Below are positions 35,467 through 48,414 of a stretch of 64,000 bases of DNA, piece after piece (the first letter of the stretch is position 1; every line of letters begins with the position of its first letter). The stretch lies in contig JFHB01000036.1 of NCBI GenBank assembly GCA_000729835.1, forward strand, positions 148,096-212,095, in the 5' to 3' direction. A model generated the notes under the pieces. It searched no databases and was not told the origin of the DNA. It was given only the letters and a program-made list of their open reading frames with translations. Made by a program: the position numbers and the translations under genes. The stretch is from Atkinsonella hypoxylon (Eukaryota > Ascomycota > Sordariomycetes > Hypocreales > Clavicipitaceae).

Positions 35467-36001
35467 ATGAAGCTCTGCATTCTCGCCCTCGCAGCCCTTG
35501 CGGCCGCCCAAGGAATCGAAATCTCAGTGCCTCAAACAAACTCGTATCTTGACAAGAACAAGCCTTTCCCCATGACTATTACAACCACGGTATGCCGTCT
35601 TTTTCCAACTTGTTCTGTAAACAGCCATTACTCGGTCCGAAGAGAGTTAATCATTACGTAGAATAACGGCACGGAGGTCCAAGAAATCTCTATCGTGTTG
35701 AGCATCGTCAATTGCCCCAGGGGACAGTGTGCCAAAGTCGGTGATAATCTAGGGACTATTCTGTACGCTGGTGACTTCAAGCCGACCAATTCGAGAGCAC
35801 TCGAGCAGACGTTCAACGTTATGATTCCAGATTCGTTCAGGTCTGGACCTGCAGAGCTGGTGGCCACACACTTTGCGTTAGTCGGGGTGAGTGAGCTCCA
35901 TCCAAGATTGAAAGTGAGGTGTCTATCTAACAAGTCTGTAGCAGAACCATGCGCCGAGGTTGCAAATGCGCGCAGAAACCGTTTACGTTGCGTTAGATTG
36001 A
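35467..36001 (+). CDS. small secreted protein, NIS1-like effector candidate
   Basis: Three exons, 35467-35589, 35662-35886 and 35945-36001, give 134 aa; introns are 72 and 58 nt. The N-terminus MKLCILALAALAAAQG is a clear signal peptide, and there is no membrane anchor. The mature part has two cysteines and a beta-rich pattern. Motifs such as LGTILYAGDF, FNVMIPDSF and ELVATHFALVG follow the layout of the NIS1 family of secreted fungal effectors, in which similar blocks occur in the same order. NIS1 proteins are known to be secreted during host colonisation and to act on plant immune kinases. I assign this relationship from remembered pattern only, so it is tentative. The gene lies 200 bp from the convergent hexose transporter gene. 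A TATA box and short leader suggest inducible expression. Confidence 0.72.
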
Positions 36002-36200
36002 GCGGTATGAAGACTGCATCTACAACTTTGTGGGTAATATGCGTCTTTTGAAGGCTTTGGTCTACGAGCTTAGCAATTTATTAAAATAGAATTTTATCGC
36101 AGGCATACCAATTAAGAGTAGATATTTTTCGATAAAGAGGAATGATATTAAGTAAAGAATAATCATATCACCATGGAACAAGCATTTATGATGCCCAACC

Positions 36201-37850
36201 CTATGCGTCACTGGTGTTCTTCTCCAAATGAGAAGTGCCAGGGCTGTATTCGCCATGACCGACCTGGCGCTTGGCATCATCTGCCACAACACGCTGATGA
36301 GAGACGCTTTGTCGGTGTACCCAGTTGTCTGAAGGTTTCCAGCTCACTGATTTCCTGGCAGATGAAACCTCATTGTACATGATGTCAATCTCCTCCAAGG
36401 TGAGACCCTTGGTTTCGTAAATGAAAAAATACACAAAAGCAATGCAAAGGAAGCAGCAGGCAAACCAGATAAAGAAAATCTTGGACTGCAAGTTGGCGTA
36501 CCCGTCGCCATAGTTGACAAGATACGGCGTCGAATAAGCAATCGCCCAGTTCAGAAGCCAGTTGGTGGCGGTGGTCATACTAAGAGATCTGGCACGCGAT
36601 TTGAGTGGGAAAATCTCTCCTGTGACAACCCAGGCAAGGGGTCCCCATGTAGAAGCAAAGAAGAAAATGTAGATGCAAGAAAACGCGACAGCTGCCTTCT
36701 GCCCCCCAATGTTCTTAACTATGACTACACCATCGGCATCTTGCCCGGAACTCGCAGTGCCCGCCACTGCAACAATCAACTGGGAGACCGCCATTCCGAT
36801 AGCACCGAAAAGAAGCAATGGCCTACGTCCCCACTTGTCGGTCATGTACATGCCCGGCAGAGTAGAACACACGTTGATGGCAGATGTGATCATGGAGATG
36901 ACGAATCCAGATGAGACTCCAGAGTTCTGGAAATATTTGGTGCCATAGTAGAAGATGAAGTTGATTCCCGTCAGTTGCTGAAGAGCCTGGAGAGCCATGC
37001 CAGTGAGCTGTCGCTTCAACAGTGGCGGCCGGAAGCATGAAACGTATGAAGCAGCTCCAAGAGTCATTTCATGTTCGTGAGAAGCTTGGATTTCGCTAAG
37101 CTCGTCGCGAATTGCAGGATGATCCGCAGGAAGTCGACGAAGGGTGCCCAAGGCCTTAGCTGCCTTCTCTGTTTTGCCCGATCGGACGAGGTATCGAGGC
37201 GTCTCAGGAAGAACCAACATGCCGACGAAGAGAATGAGAGACCATGCGAACTGGATGGCGATCGGAATTCGGTAGCTTCCTGTGTCATTTCGATTCTGGG
37301 TCGCATTGTTTACAACGGCTGCAAGCAGCAGACCAACGGTAATGGAAAACTGATAGGCACCAACAATTGCACCTCGAATCCATTTTGGAGCAGTTTCGGA
37401 TTGATATAGAGGGATCAGGGCGGAAATCAAGCCTACTCCGAGACCAGCGAAAAATCGGCCGGCCAAGAACATCGGGATAGCGGTCGACGCGGTTTGCAAG
37501 ATGACTCCCAGATTGAAGACCCAGCACGATAGGACGAGGGCGAGACGTCGGCCGATGTGGTCAGCCATAAAAGGCGACATCAAGGAGCCGAAGAATGTAC
37601 CAGCAGATAGAATGGATACAATGGCGGATTCCTGGCCAGTTGAAACGTCGAGTGAGCCGTTGGGGTTTCTGTATCCGGTGCTGAAGTGGTCCTTCCAATA
37701 TGGCATAGCCAGAATACCGCTGATTGTGCCTGTGTCATAGCCGAAAAGGACGCCGCCAAAGGCAACGAAGAAGCCAATGACGATACCAGGCCATGATTTG
37801 CCGGCCTCACCAGGAGGCTTGGATAGGGAAACTTTCCTCCCGATACCCAT
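36201..37850 (-). CDS. hexose transporter, MFS sugar porter family
   Basis: Intronless, 549 aa. Twelve hydrophobic segments are expected from the pattern. Sugar porter signatures are present: GGVLFGYDTGTISGIL near the start, DHIGRRLAL, GRFFAGLGVGLISALIPLY, PETPRYLVRSGK after segment 6, QQLTGINFIFYYGTKYF in segment 7, DKWGRRPLLL and ETKGLTLEEIDIMY after segment 12. This resembles high-affinity glucose or hexose transporters and sensors of filamentous fungi. The C-terminal cytoplasmic tail is about 60 residues, too short to argue for a glucose sensor. It acts in the plasma membrane by proton symport or facilitated uptake; which one cannot be told. Together with the GH31 enzyme and the GPCR it fits sugar use. 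ATG 37850 is the first in frame. Confidence 0.93.
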   Translation of the reverse strand: MGIGRKVSLSKPPGEAGKSWPGIVIGFFVAFGGVLFGYDTGTISGILAMPYWKDHFSTGYRNPNGSLDVSTGQESAIVSILSAGTFFGSLMSPFMADHIGRRLALVLSCWVFNLGVILQTASTAIPMFLAGRFFAGLGVGLISALIPLYQSETAPKWIRGAIVGAYQFSITVGLLLAAVVNNATQNRNDTGSYRIPIAIQFAWSLILFVGMLVLPETPRYLVRSGKTEKAAKALGTLRRLPADHPAIRDELSEIQASHEHEMTLGAASYVSCFRPPLLKRQLTGMALQALQQLTGINFIFYYGTKYFQNSGVSSGFVISMITSAINVCSTLPGMYMTDKWGRRPLLLFGAIGMAVSQLIVAVAGTASSGQDADGVVIVKNIGGQKAAVAFSCIYIFFFASTWGPLAWVVTGEIFPLKSRARSLSMTTATNWLLNWAIAYSTPYLVNYGDGYANLQSKIFFIWFACCFLCIAFVYFFIYETKGLTLEEIDIMYNEVSSARKSVSWKPSDNWVHRQSVSHQRVVADDAKRQVGHGEYSPGTSHLEKNTSDA

Positions 37851-40800
37851 ATTTGCTGTTCCTCAACTAACTGTCAAGGATAGACAAGAGTGTTAATGGA
37901 ATGGTGATCAAATGCCTCAGGATGCTTGACTAGCAAGGACAAAGTAGCGGTTATCAATAGGTGAGGGAGAGCAGTCAACTTATATATTTGCAGCCACGGT
38001 CGCCATTTTGACGCCGAACAGACTTCCGTCTCAAAGTTGGTCTTGTGACAAATGTAAGTGGGGTGTGGCAGAAAAGGCTGGCGGAAGAGAAAATCTATGC
38101 AGGTCATGATGTTTTCAACTCAATGCGGTGGCACCCCCTTGGTATATTTCCCCATGGGCCACGATCGGTCTGGCGGTTCTGGAGGTTCCTGGGGAGATGT
38201 GAAGGAAGGCCCTCCGCCTCTACCCTCCACCTCCACCCTCACACTCCACACAAAGCTTTATTTGTATAGCACCTTTGTGTGGCTCCTGGTGGTGGAGATG
38301 GGATGGGGGACAGTGCTAATGATGAATGGAGTGGAGAAACACGCATGTGAAAAGACGGGGATGGAAAGGTTACGACGGCACGATGGGTGGACGCGTCAAA
38401 GAAAGGTGTCCAGGACTTTCACGGCATCTGCGAGCGCGGAAAAGTGTGGCTTGCGCCTGCCTGATTGGACAAATCTCCCGAATCTACATCAATAAATCTC
38501 TCTACTCCGTACGTCGTCGACTGGGTGCAGTCAAGCCCCATTCATTCGAATGTGCTACTTTGCCCGTTTTGTATATCGCTCGTGCTTTGATGACAACAAT
38601 GTTTACCGCGGAGAGGTTCATCAGCACAGCGTGCGCAACGGGTCGGCCAAGATCCACGACGATTAATGCAAGCCCCGTCATAATCAGAAAAGAAGGCCCG
38701 ATGAGCAGGGATCATTTTTCCTGGATCCCATACAAAGCCAACAAGGATATCAGGGAAAGAATCATTATGAACGAAAACAATACAAATACAAATAAATTCG
38801 ACCAATGTGAAGAGACCAACCGAGACTCGAAAATGTCCAAATGAGGGAATCGAAGGATTGAAGTTGAGAAAAGGAACCGTAGCATAGGGATTGGTCTGCT
38901 ACTTCTGGCAAGTTAAAGTGCTTCGTACATCATACTTCCTATTACTTACTTACTTACCTACCTAGGTAGGTACCTAGCCCTACCAATAGGTCCGATGTGC
39001 CTGGTCGCCCAGTCCATCACCCCGGCTGGATTGGATGCCTGTTGTCAAATTTACCCCCATTGGACGATACCAGGCCACGTGGAGGCCAATTTAATTCTAT
39101 CTTTGATAGCATTAGCCCCATTTGGAGTCTAATTTGAGCAAAATTATGTCACTAGCTAGTACCTATACCCCGCTTCTAATCCAATCACGTGCTCGAGCCT
39201 CCAAGGCGCTGATTTAATTTTCACCTATAGTCTCTTGCGAGATCTTCATCTAACTATCCCTCTTTCGTTTTTGGTACCTTGCTGGTAACAGCGGATGATA
39301 TATTCTCTGTCGGGCTTAGTTGTAGGCTTTTAGGCCAATTGAAGAAGTCTTAAAACTCTTTACTATTCCTTCTGCGTCTGCACAGGAGGACTAGAAGAGC
39401 TTAGACCGTGGTTAAAGCTGACATCCTCTAGGATAAGTTACCGGCCTTGATCAGTTTATTTAGGCTCAATGTAGCCCTCTAGAAATATATATTTGTAGCC
39501 ATTTTGTTAGGGTATTTGGCCGTTGTTGGAGGCTCTCAATCGCGAAGACCAAATTCATCTGACCACCCCTTGAGAGCGTCTGATGCTACAGTCAGCAGCT
39601 TATGGACAAGTCACTTGACGAAATGTCATGGACATCTGTCTGGTAGCTGCCTGGAATACGGAATGTGAACATGCGCTTCTTCGGACAAGGCCGTAGCACA
39701 TATGTACCTAGGTGCCTAGGTGCCTAATATACGCACCTGGCCCATCCCAGCCTTGCCCCTCCCCAATGCGGAGTACATGATGCTAATGTCGGCCAATTCC
39801 TCCTTGCTATACGGAGCACGGAGTATCCCTCTCCCTTTGGAAGGCCGTGTCTGGAAAGCAAAACAATGCCATCACATTGGACAAGACTCGTTTTTCCGTA
39901 CTTCCTAATCGTGCCGACGCTAACTATTGCATCGTGCTGCGGTATTACTCTATTCTCGTCTAGTCTTGGCGTCCGTCCGTTGGCTTCTGCAATAGTTATG
40001 CATCCAGTTGCCTGCCACCGCCTTTGGGGTGGACGCCACTCTGCAGCACGATTAAATGGCTCAAGGTGTCAGGATTCTCCTTGTCCATCTCTTCATTCCC
40101 TCCTCTCCATTCCTTCACTTCTTCTGGGCGGGAAAAGTCGAGTGTCACCAGACCACACAGAAATTTCAAAGGGTCTGGTTTCAAAGTCCTGAGTCGCGGA
40201 AGAAACATTGGCCTTGACTTGCTGACTTGCTGACTGAGCATAAAAAAGTTATTTGGCTGTGGTCTGGTGTAACCTATCAATTGATACCAGAATGGACTAG
40301 CGTTGCGGCAAGTGTGAGTGCACCGTGCGAGCTGACGCGGCTGCTGCGATGACGTACTGTATCGGATATACCTTTGGCAGTGCGAACGCAGCACCTAGGT
40401 CATGGGACCCACCCAGCTTCCGACACCTCACAGGTACATCTGAATAGCCACAACAGCTAGCTCTAAACGCGTTTAATGACATTCTTATACAATAGTTTTT
40501 TCTATGCCTTCTAAAGAAAATAATAGTAGCCTCTCTAAGAAAAATGTAGAACTAGAACTAATAATCTAGAGTTATAATGCTTATAATGCAGGCGATTTAA
40601 AGCCACTACGCACAGTGTGTTAGGGCTGCAATATGTGCAATGTACCTCTTTGTATATAGGGAGATTATGAGTCCTTCTATTATAGTGAGATTCGCACGTA
40701 AATCTAAGTACCTATCGTCGTTGCTACTCCTGATTGGCCCACTAGCCCATTCGCGACCCAGGTACTGCCTTCGCACTGTCAAAGTTGATGCTTTTGTTCG

Positions 40801-43800
40801 GAAGAACCTGGACCTGTACATGCATCATCTGTACTCTCTCATTCCTGTCCACTATGCAACATGCATGCTAACTATATAGTTACGGGTAGTCCGTACTACG
40901 CACTGCATCTGTTTTCGCGGCAGCTTCGCGAGTGCAACATCAGGTTGTATCCGGCAGGACATTCCGATCTTTTCTTCTTCTACTTACCAAATATAGCTGG
41001 TTGGGCACTTCAATGAAGTGAGGGAGGCTACGTCCGTACTGTCACTAGTGACTCGAGAGTTGCTCCACTTTTTATCATTAATCTGAGGAATGCTCAGCCG
41101 AGAATAATTACTCCGTAGTTATAGATAGAGTCTAGTACGTACAATGAAGCCCCGACTCTCCAAGTTGGGCGAAACGGAATTGATCTGTATATGTACCCCG
41201 TGCCATGAGAATATGGCCTAGATGGGCATTGAGCAAGGTCAGGTGACGCAGCCCGACGTCATCATGACTCTGTTACAACTCAAAACTTACTTATATTAAT
41301 CATTTGGCTTTCTCTAGTCTTTACGGAGTACTCGTTGTGTTAAAAGTCAAGTTTTCAGCGTCGAGATCCAGCTAGTAGACCAGCCTGTCTACTCCTCGGT
41401 CATTGTCCTCCCCCACCAGATATGGTGCCTTCCGCTCGCCCGCTTGGTTATATCATCTGAATTTGTCCCATCACTTTCACAGCTGGCACATTAGCTCCTG
41501 GCAATCGCTAGCCAATAAACATTATCATCTTGCTATTGGGCCAAAGCGCCTCCCGTATGTGGCACCAGATCTGGCCGAGGTGCCAATCAAACCACAGCCT
41601 CTCGTCGAGGCCACGTCGACGAGTAGGCAATCTAGTAGGGTGTAAAGAATAAGTCTCATACTAGCTAGCAGTTTCACGCCAAATGGTTTGGTAACAAGTC
41701 AAATCTGTCGCTTCATCCCTACCGACATCATGTGTACCAGTTGAAGCTATTGTATTACCTTTCGTATTACTTGAGTTCGGCACCTCATGTCGGACCGAGA
41801 CTGGCACTACAATCCCTGCATCTCCACATGGCACATGGCATATCCTTTCCACTTTTGTGATACATCAATAGCCGCCGGTCTGATTTCCGTTCGAGACGGT
41901 TCTTCTTTCTCGGCGATATTGTGGAGACTTACACGTCCGAAAAAAAAAGAAAAGAAAATTACTAGAAAAATAGGCCTGCGTGTGTCGTATGGAGAGAGAG
42001 ATCCATGTGAACTGACTGCGCCGGAAGCCCGCAAAGATGCAATTGAATTCCAGTATTCTCTGTGATTTCCAGCTCCTTGTGCCGCAAGACAACTTCGTCC
42101 TCCAGAGGGGGGGGGGCCTCTGCCCTGGATGTGATGTACCAAGTATAGTGTACTCACGTATCCAACCCAGAAAAATGTCACTATTTCCAAGCCCACTTGG
42201 CCAATCAGATGTGGCAAACAGGTGAAACCCCAGGTTTTTAACCGAGTTTGGGCGTCACCATTGAAACTCCCCTTCGAGCCGATTAGACATCACAATATGC
42301 GCCTTTGGGACAGGGATCATCCCACGGGGCTGACATCCCCGTGTCTGGAGTACTATGGTCTTTGCAGTAGATCGGATTGACAAGCAGATACTCACACCCG
42401 GGAGTAACAAAAAAAGAGAACTCTCAAGACATGACAACGAAAGGGCCGATTCATTACGTCCATGGCTATCCTCGTCATGTGATCCGTAACCGGCCCGAAG
42501 CAGGGTCTTTTATCCCCGACAGGTTACCGGTCCTGAAACATAAGGGCTTGCCTGTCGTGGCTAGGGCGAAAGGTGATGGGCGATAGTTATAGGGCGGCCG
42601 TGGAAGAACTGCCGCTGATGAAATATTTATACAATGTACCTCCCGCGGGAGAAGCATGATGCAATGAGGCGAAAAATCTGGGGGCCGGGAAGCCTCCTGT
42701 CCAGGGCTTTAAGCAGCTCATGAGGGAGCCTACAGTATGCTAGAGCTGACGCAGGAAAAATTACCATCATCTGGAGGGAAAGACGATCGCCTTTGCCAAC
42801 GTCTCGAAGATATTGCTGTCTTGTCGAGACATGGAGGTCTGACATGAGATTTGCTCTCCTAGATTTGTGTCATGATACAAGACCTGTTGTGCTAGATAAC
42901 ACATGGTTAGTAAGAAGTTACTGGACAATGGCAAGGTTGATTTTCCCAGATTTCAAAATATGTAAGAATTCGACGAAGCAAGACAGCCGGTTGCAAAAGT
43001 GACAGCTTGCAAGAGGTGTCAGGGGCAGATTTCAGGTGTCGAAAATGCACGAAACTGTTCGCGAACGTACTAGGCATGCTAGGGCCCTTTACGCTACCAT
43101 CTCGGTATACTGCTCATTGCGCAACTCATGAGAAGAGGTATGATCAATTCAATGATATATACTAATTTTGTCACAAGAGAGTACCTATTGTCCTTGATAT
43201 TTCGGCAGGCGCTAGCACATTAACCGCTTTCCCCCTCGTTTGTGCTTCCAAATTCATGAACCTCACCAGCTATTTAGGAAGCACGAGCAACCCTCTAGCT
43301 CAATTCTGCCAGATTGTTTGAGGGCCTAGCTTGCTGGGAGTGATTTGACTGAGCTTGAATACGAGCAACTACCCAAAAGCACTTCGAGCCGAATATCGTA
43401 CTGGATCCTATGCACTAGTTCATGACAGTTCTCAACGAAGTTTGAGATCGAGTTGACCATAGCCCTGGCGGACAACCCGCAACAAGCGGCCCCATGGGAC
43501 ATACTTGATTTGAGGTCGATCATGCCGGGGAGAGTGATGTCATCACTGGACCACCCGCCGCAATAAAGCGAGAAAGAAATTAGCCTGGCAGCAGTTGCAC
43601 CTATGCAGTGAGAGCTGAACGAAGGGTCGGTGTAAGCTTCGGTCACCTATCCCTGAGAATGCTCACCTCGGTTGATCCACGCACGTCGCCTGCTTTCACG
43701 TAATGAGCGTGGGGCTTCCTAAATAGATGATGACACACCGATCGCCGTCAGAGAAATATATTTCCCGGAAGTCGACATGAGGTTGGTAATGGGAAATGCC

Positions 43801-44421
43801 AGATCCGGTTACAGCGGCAGCGACCAGAAACAGTGATTTTTACGATTCAGATATAGAATCAAAAACAGCAGATTTCATCTTGGCCGATAGAGCATCAAAG
43901 TTGCAAGCAACAGGGAAATTACTTATGCTTCAAAACCTGAACGGGGTGTTCATGATATCCAGAAGGGAGAGACGAACGATTTGTTGACAAGCAATGTCTA
44001 CAACACAGGCCGGCAATTCTAATGCTGGAAAAAAAAAAAAAAAAAAAAAAGGTGCACTTTAACTATTGTATCGGGAAGACCCCCAGTTGTGTATCCCAAT
44101 GAGTTAAAGAAACGCGAGAAGTGTGTCCCAACACCAGCAAGCACATGATTGACAAAATCCCACACCATGGCATTATTAAACGGTGGAGAGATGGAAGTTG
44201 CTGTTGCCCAGGGAAGTTTTCACCAACCTTGTCCGGAAGCTCGCAGCCAAGACGGGCGATTCTCAATCCATATCCATCTACGCAACAACAAACGTAGATC
44301 AAAGTGCAAGCTCGGCGACTCCCGAGCCAACATGGCCTCGAAGCAAAAGCACCCGGCCACGCGCACGTTTGACGCCCGCTACAAGCGTGACAACACCGAC
44401 AAAATGAAGCATCGTAAATGA
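37851..44421. other. 6.6-kb gene-poor region
   Basis: No intact gene is supported. The left end is the hexose transporter promoter. AT-rich stretches at about 40480-40680 and 41080-41400, a CTAGGTAGGTACCTAG-type palindrome near 38961-38976, a G9 run at 42107-42115 and an A22 run near 44029-44050 are visible. Several open stretches, such as 41807-42217 and 43326-43646 on the minus strand, have no domain signal or coherent splice sites. It may contain decayed transposon sequence. Confidence 0.35.
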
Positions 44422-45546
44422 ACAAAGCCCCCTCACTTCCTCTCCCCACGCAAAGTCCCAGCACGGAAATCACTCCACCCACCCCGCCCACCGTCCTCCA
44501 AAGAGCAACCCTCTTCCCCACCCCCCGGCCAATCCACCACATCAACCATCTCCGCCTCCGAAGCCGCCTCCCGGCTCCTCGCAACCTTCAAAAGCCAAAC
44601 CCTCCGCCAAAAGCAGCTCCTCGACGCAATCCAGCTCCAGAAACTCGCCCTGACCCTGTCCCGCCGAACCGTTGATTCCCACATCACCGCCTCTCCGCCC
44701 CCCGCCGGAACACCAATCCCACCAGGCCACCACCTAGTCTACTTCACTCCCGTCGGCACCGAGTCTGAGCTCGGCCCTGACGGTACAGACCGGACGTTCA
44801 ACGCGCCCCCTCCTTTCACTCGACGCATGTGGGCTGGCGGGAAGATGACATGGGGGGAGGAACCGCTCCGGGTGGGAGACGAAGTGGAAGAGGAAACGAG
44901 GCTACTTGGTGCAACGCCCAAGAGGAGCAGATCCGGTACCAGTATGGTTCTTGTGGAAGTCGAGAAGCAGTTTCGCGGTCCGCGGGGGGGTAGGGGTGGT
45001 CGATAGGCGGTCGTGGGTGTTTCGGCCGGGGATTGATGGGAGCATCGGTTCGGAGCATACATCCTCGCGTGGGAAATTGTATTCATCGCCTACTACCATA
45101 ACAGATGTCGCGGGACAGAACAGCGGTGAGATATGTGTGTGACTTGTCAGAGCCTGAGCAATTGCTGTACTGATGTTGTCGTAGAATATCCAATACGACA
45201 ATTCACCTGGTCTGCTGTTGGACTCTTTCGCTTCTCCGCACTCACGTTCAACGGACACAGGATTCACTATGACGGGGACTGGAGTCAGATAATGGAGGGA
45301 CACCCAGGGATAGTGGTCCACGGGCCATTGAATTTGATTAATATCATGGATTATTGGCGTGACGTGCACGACCAGGGAAAGATACCAAGGGACGTGACGT
45401 ATCGTGCTCTGGCGCCGTTATACGCCGGTGATACATACTACGTCAAGACAACGGCCGTAGGGGATAGAAGGGAAGCGCATTTTTACAACATTGTTGCTGA
45501 GAAAGACGGCACTGTATGCATGGAGGCAGAAGTTACTACTTCGTAA
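44422..45546 (+). pseudogene. HTD2-like 3-hydroxyacyl-thioester dehydratase, frameshifted
   Basis: The gene encodes a hot-dog fold dehydratase of the HTD2 type, which in fungi acts in mitochondrial type II fatty acid synthesis (3-hydroxyacyl-ACP to enoyl-ACP). The N-terminal half is open from 44422 (ASRLLATFKSQTLRQKQLLD, HHLVYFTPVG, FTRRMWAGGKMTW). At a run of seven G (44984-44990) the frame is lost and a TAG follows at 45004. One base fewer would continue as VDRRSWVFRPG. A 59-nt intron at 45126-45184 then leads to the catalytic block FRFSALTFNGHRIHYD and GHPGIVVHGPLNL. No start ATG lies in the first frame before the conserved MWAGG, and a TGA stands just upstream at 44419, so a 5' exon is missing or unseen. 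It is either a sequencing error in the homopolymer or a recent pseudogene. Converges on RCC1. Confidence 0.8.
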
Positions 45547-45735
45547 TCAGAACTTGGTATAATAAAATTGCCCAACTCAGTCTTGAATCAGCATCGCTGG
45601 CAGAAATTAGTCCGATGCTCTTCTCTATGCAGACAATAAAAAACAGATCATGCTTCCCGTTGCACCCCATCCTGATCCTGGTTCCCAAAACCCGTCCAAT
45701 TTTGTACAAAGTATATATAACATGCCAACCCCAAA

Positions 45736-47566
45736 TCACACCGCCTTAGGTACTTCAGCCGTGCTCATGACGACCGAGAACTGCCCACCAGCCGCAGCGC
45801 CAATGAGCTTCCTGCCCTTGATGTCCTTGCCTCTCATGCGCTGGACAGTATCAGCATCATCCTCACTGCCCAGTCCAAGCTGGCCGACGGAACCAAACCC
45901 GGTGGCGAAGCCAACACCTTCCTTGTTAATAAAAATTGTGTGATCGGTTCCACAAGCCACGTTTTGCACATCGCCAATCTCTGGTACTGCAGTTGGTCGC
46001 AGACAGATGCGCGGCTTGTTGTATTCATCACGCCGTACAAGAGTTTCATCGTCAAGTTGAGCCTCGGAAAACTGAATTCCTAGCTGGCCACCGTCGAGCC
46101 GGCCCCAAACAAAGCATTTTCCATCAGAGGTAACCGCCGAAGAGTGGTGTGCACCGCCGGCCAGTAACGTGACGCCTTTACCAGAAAGATCAGGGATCTT
46201 CATCGGGTATGGGAGAATAGCATTATCACTGCCAGCTTCCTTGGCGTATCCAGCTTCACCAAAGCTGTTGAGCCCCCAAGCCCAAACATGATCCTTGCGA
46301 TCGATAGCAAATGAGTGATATTCACCAGAAGCAATATACTTAATAGGGCGGGTGCAAACTCTGACTTGGCGAGGCAGTAGGGTGTCTGACTGATAACGAC
46401 CAAAGGGTTGGCGACCCAGCTGGTTCTGCTCATACGAGCCCCATCCCCATACTTGGCCGGATTTGTCCAGTGCCAGGACGTGGTTTGCTCCGCAGGCGAT
46501 CTGAGTGATGTTTTCGAGCTCGGGAATCAAAACTGGTTCTTTTTGGATCTGTACCACGTTGCCATCCTTGTCGTAGCAAAATCGGCGACGTCCTTTAGAA
46601 TCCTGTTTCATAGCTGTCAGCATCTGGCAATAAACAGGCTCCGTTTGGGGTCATCAGCTGCCACTTACCCGGAAGGCTCCCCAACCGTACACTTGACCAG
46701 TCGCAGTCAGAACAAAGCTGCAGCTGTCACCCGCAGCCACCTGGGTGAAGACGGTGCCCTTTGCGAAGTGTTTCGAGGGGACCTCGATTGGGGAACATTC
46801 GTGAGGGTTTAAATCGCCGTCCTCTGCCTCACTGTCCGATGCCTCGCCGTCCAGATCCTTGAGGGTACCCTCCCACGTCGTGTCTCGACCCAGCGCGCCT
46901 TCGTCATTGACGCCCCAGGTCAGAATTTTGTTGTCAGCAGTCAGCACGATGGTGTGCATTCCGCCACAAGCAAGCTGAACAACATGAAATTTGGATGGAT
47001 CATTAGGATCGAGGGCTGGGTTGAATTTGGGTACCAAGGCAGAGGTGCGCTTAGGACCAAGGCCTAGCTCACCACACTCGCCGCTGCCAAAAGAGAAGAC
47101 GGCAACTGGTTCAGTAGGCGCCTTATTTAATACAACAGCTTCTTTTACAGCCTTCTCCGCTTTCTTTGCAGTCTTCTTAGGGACAGCCTTAGGCTTGAGC
47201 TGTTCAGCAGGAGCTTCGGTTTTGGTGGTCTTTTTGCGACGAGCATCGGGCATTTCCTCATCTTCGTCGGCAGCGGCGCGTTTCCGCTTCGTCGTTGCTG
47301 GCTTTGATTCATGGCTAGACTTTCCATTTACTTCTTTGAAGATAGTGTTAGAGTCATGCATCGCGGTCATCGTCATGTGGACTGGAGCTGATTTGGTATC
47401 GAGTAGTAGGTCGCGTTGAGCGTGTTTGTTACTGACCAGATTTGGTAGACGACTTCTTCGTCGCAGTAGGAGCATTTTTGCTAGACTTTGCTTTGGTAGC
47501 TTTGACAGCGGCCGTTCCGTTAGGCTTAGCTTTTTGTCTGGTGCTGGTGAGCTTTTTTGATGCCAT
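45736..47566 (-). CDS. RCC1 family guanine nucleotide exchange factor for Ran
   Basis: Three exons, 47566-47437, 47381-46669 and 46623-45736, give 576 aa; introns are 55 and 45 nt. The first ~145 residues are Lys/Ala/Ser-rich with basic clusters (KKLTSTRQKAKP, TTKRKRAAADEDEEMPDARR) suited to nuclear import and chromatin binding. Seven RCC1 blades follow: FSFGSGECGELGLG, KILTWGVNDEGALG, QVYGWGAF, QVWGWGSYEQNQLG, HVWAWGLNSFGEAG, KCFVWGRLDGGQLG and FATGFGSVGQLGLG. The conserved CGxxHT strands (ACGANHVLAL, ACGTDHTIFI) are present. In yeasts the orthologue (Prp20, Pim1) loads GTP on Ran at chromatin and is essential. The 45-nt intron is near the lower limit, and the junction AFR-MLTAM is the least certain part of the model. 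Confidence 0.92.
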
Positions 47567-48414
47567 GACGATGGCTTTTCACAACGTTTTGCAACGGTTT
47601 GCAGAACAGGAGAAAGTTGTTGGGTCGCGAAATAATGGGATGGGTGGTAACGGGCGACGGAGCTCCACAAACAAATACAAACAAACACAAAAATTGGGCT
47701 TACTCATCTGTCAAGTGGAACGTTCGTCCATTCGTCCATTCGTCACTGTGGTTGGGTGGAGGGTACCTGTATGCGGAATTCCGCTCGGCTAGGGGTTCGA
47801 GTTCTATTGGTCAAGAATGGTCTGTTTAAACAACCAGATTGCACGAGTCCCTGCCTGCCCTGTGCTCGAATGCAAGAATTTTGACTCGTCATTTTATTGA
47901 ACAGGTTCACGGCTTCGACGCTTTGCCCTGATGTTGAGATATGCACATGTTTTTGGGCGAGTCATAGACTGAAGCCAAGCGGGACCTCGCAAAATGGCAC
48001 GGCTTTGCTTGGGACAAAAACTGTTTATAGTTTATGAATCGGCTACCAAGAACAGGATAACGGCCAGATCATCTCTGTTATGTCTTATGTCTGGTCCGCC
48101 GTAGATGACAGTAACGGAGCCCCGACAGGTGGCGGGCAACCCCAGACAGCAGTCAGCACTCCGTGCACCCCACCGCTACTCAGTACTCCCACTTGAATAG
48201 CCGAGAATCTCTTGGCTCTTATGCCAGTCTGGTATTGGATCTGAACTTGACGCTAATTGATATGAAAGAACTACCATGACAGAACAGAGACAACAGAGAC
48301 TGTGCTTGGTTTGCTGGCAACTCCCCTCTAGCCGAGTCGTGGTTGTACCGTTGTATCGGCTCATCGTTCTCCGAGCTTGCCGCTCAACCACAAGAAGGAA
48401 AGCGATTTCATATA
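47567..48414. other. divergent upstream region of RCC1 and the succinyl-CoA ligase paralogue
   Basis: No gene is supported in these ~850 bp. It should hold both promoters. A TATA-type element is not obvious. Confidence 0.4.

Noticed and set aside
41807..42217. 136-codon minus-strand frame in the gene-poor region
   Set aside because: Contains poly-Phe from an A run and no recognisable family; splice signals do not extend it.
43326..43646. 106-codon minus-strand frame
   Set aside because: Plausible amino acid composition but no motif, start context or neighbouring exon.
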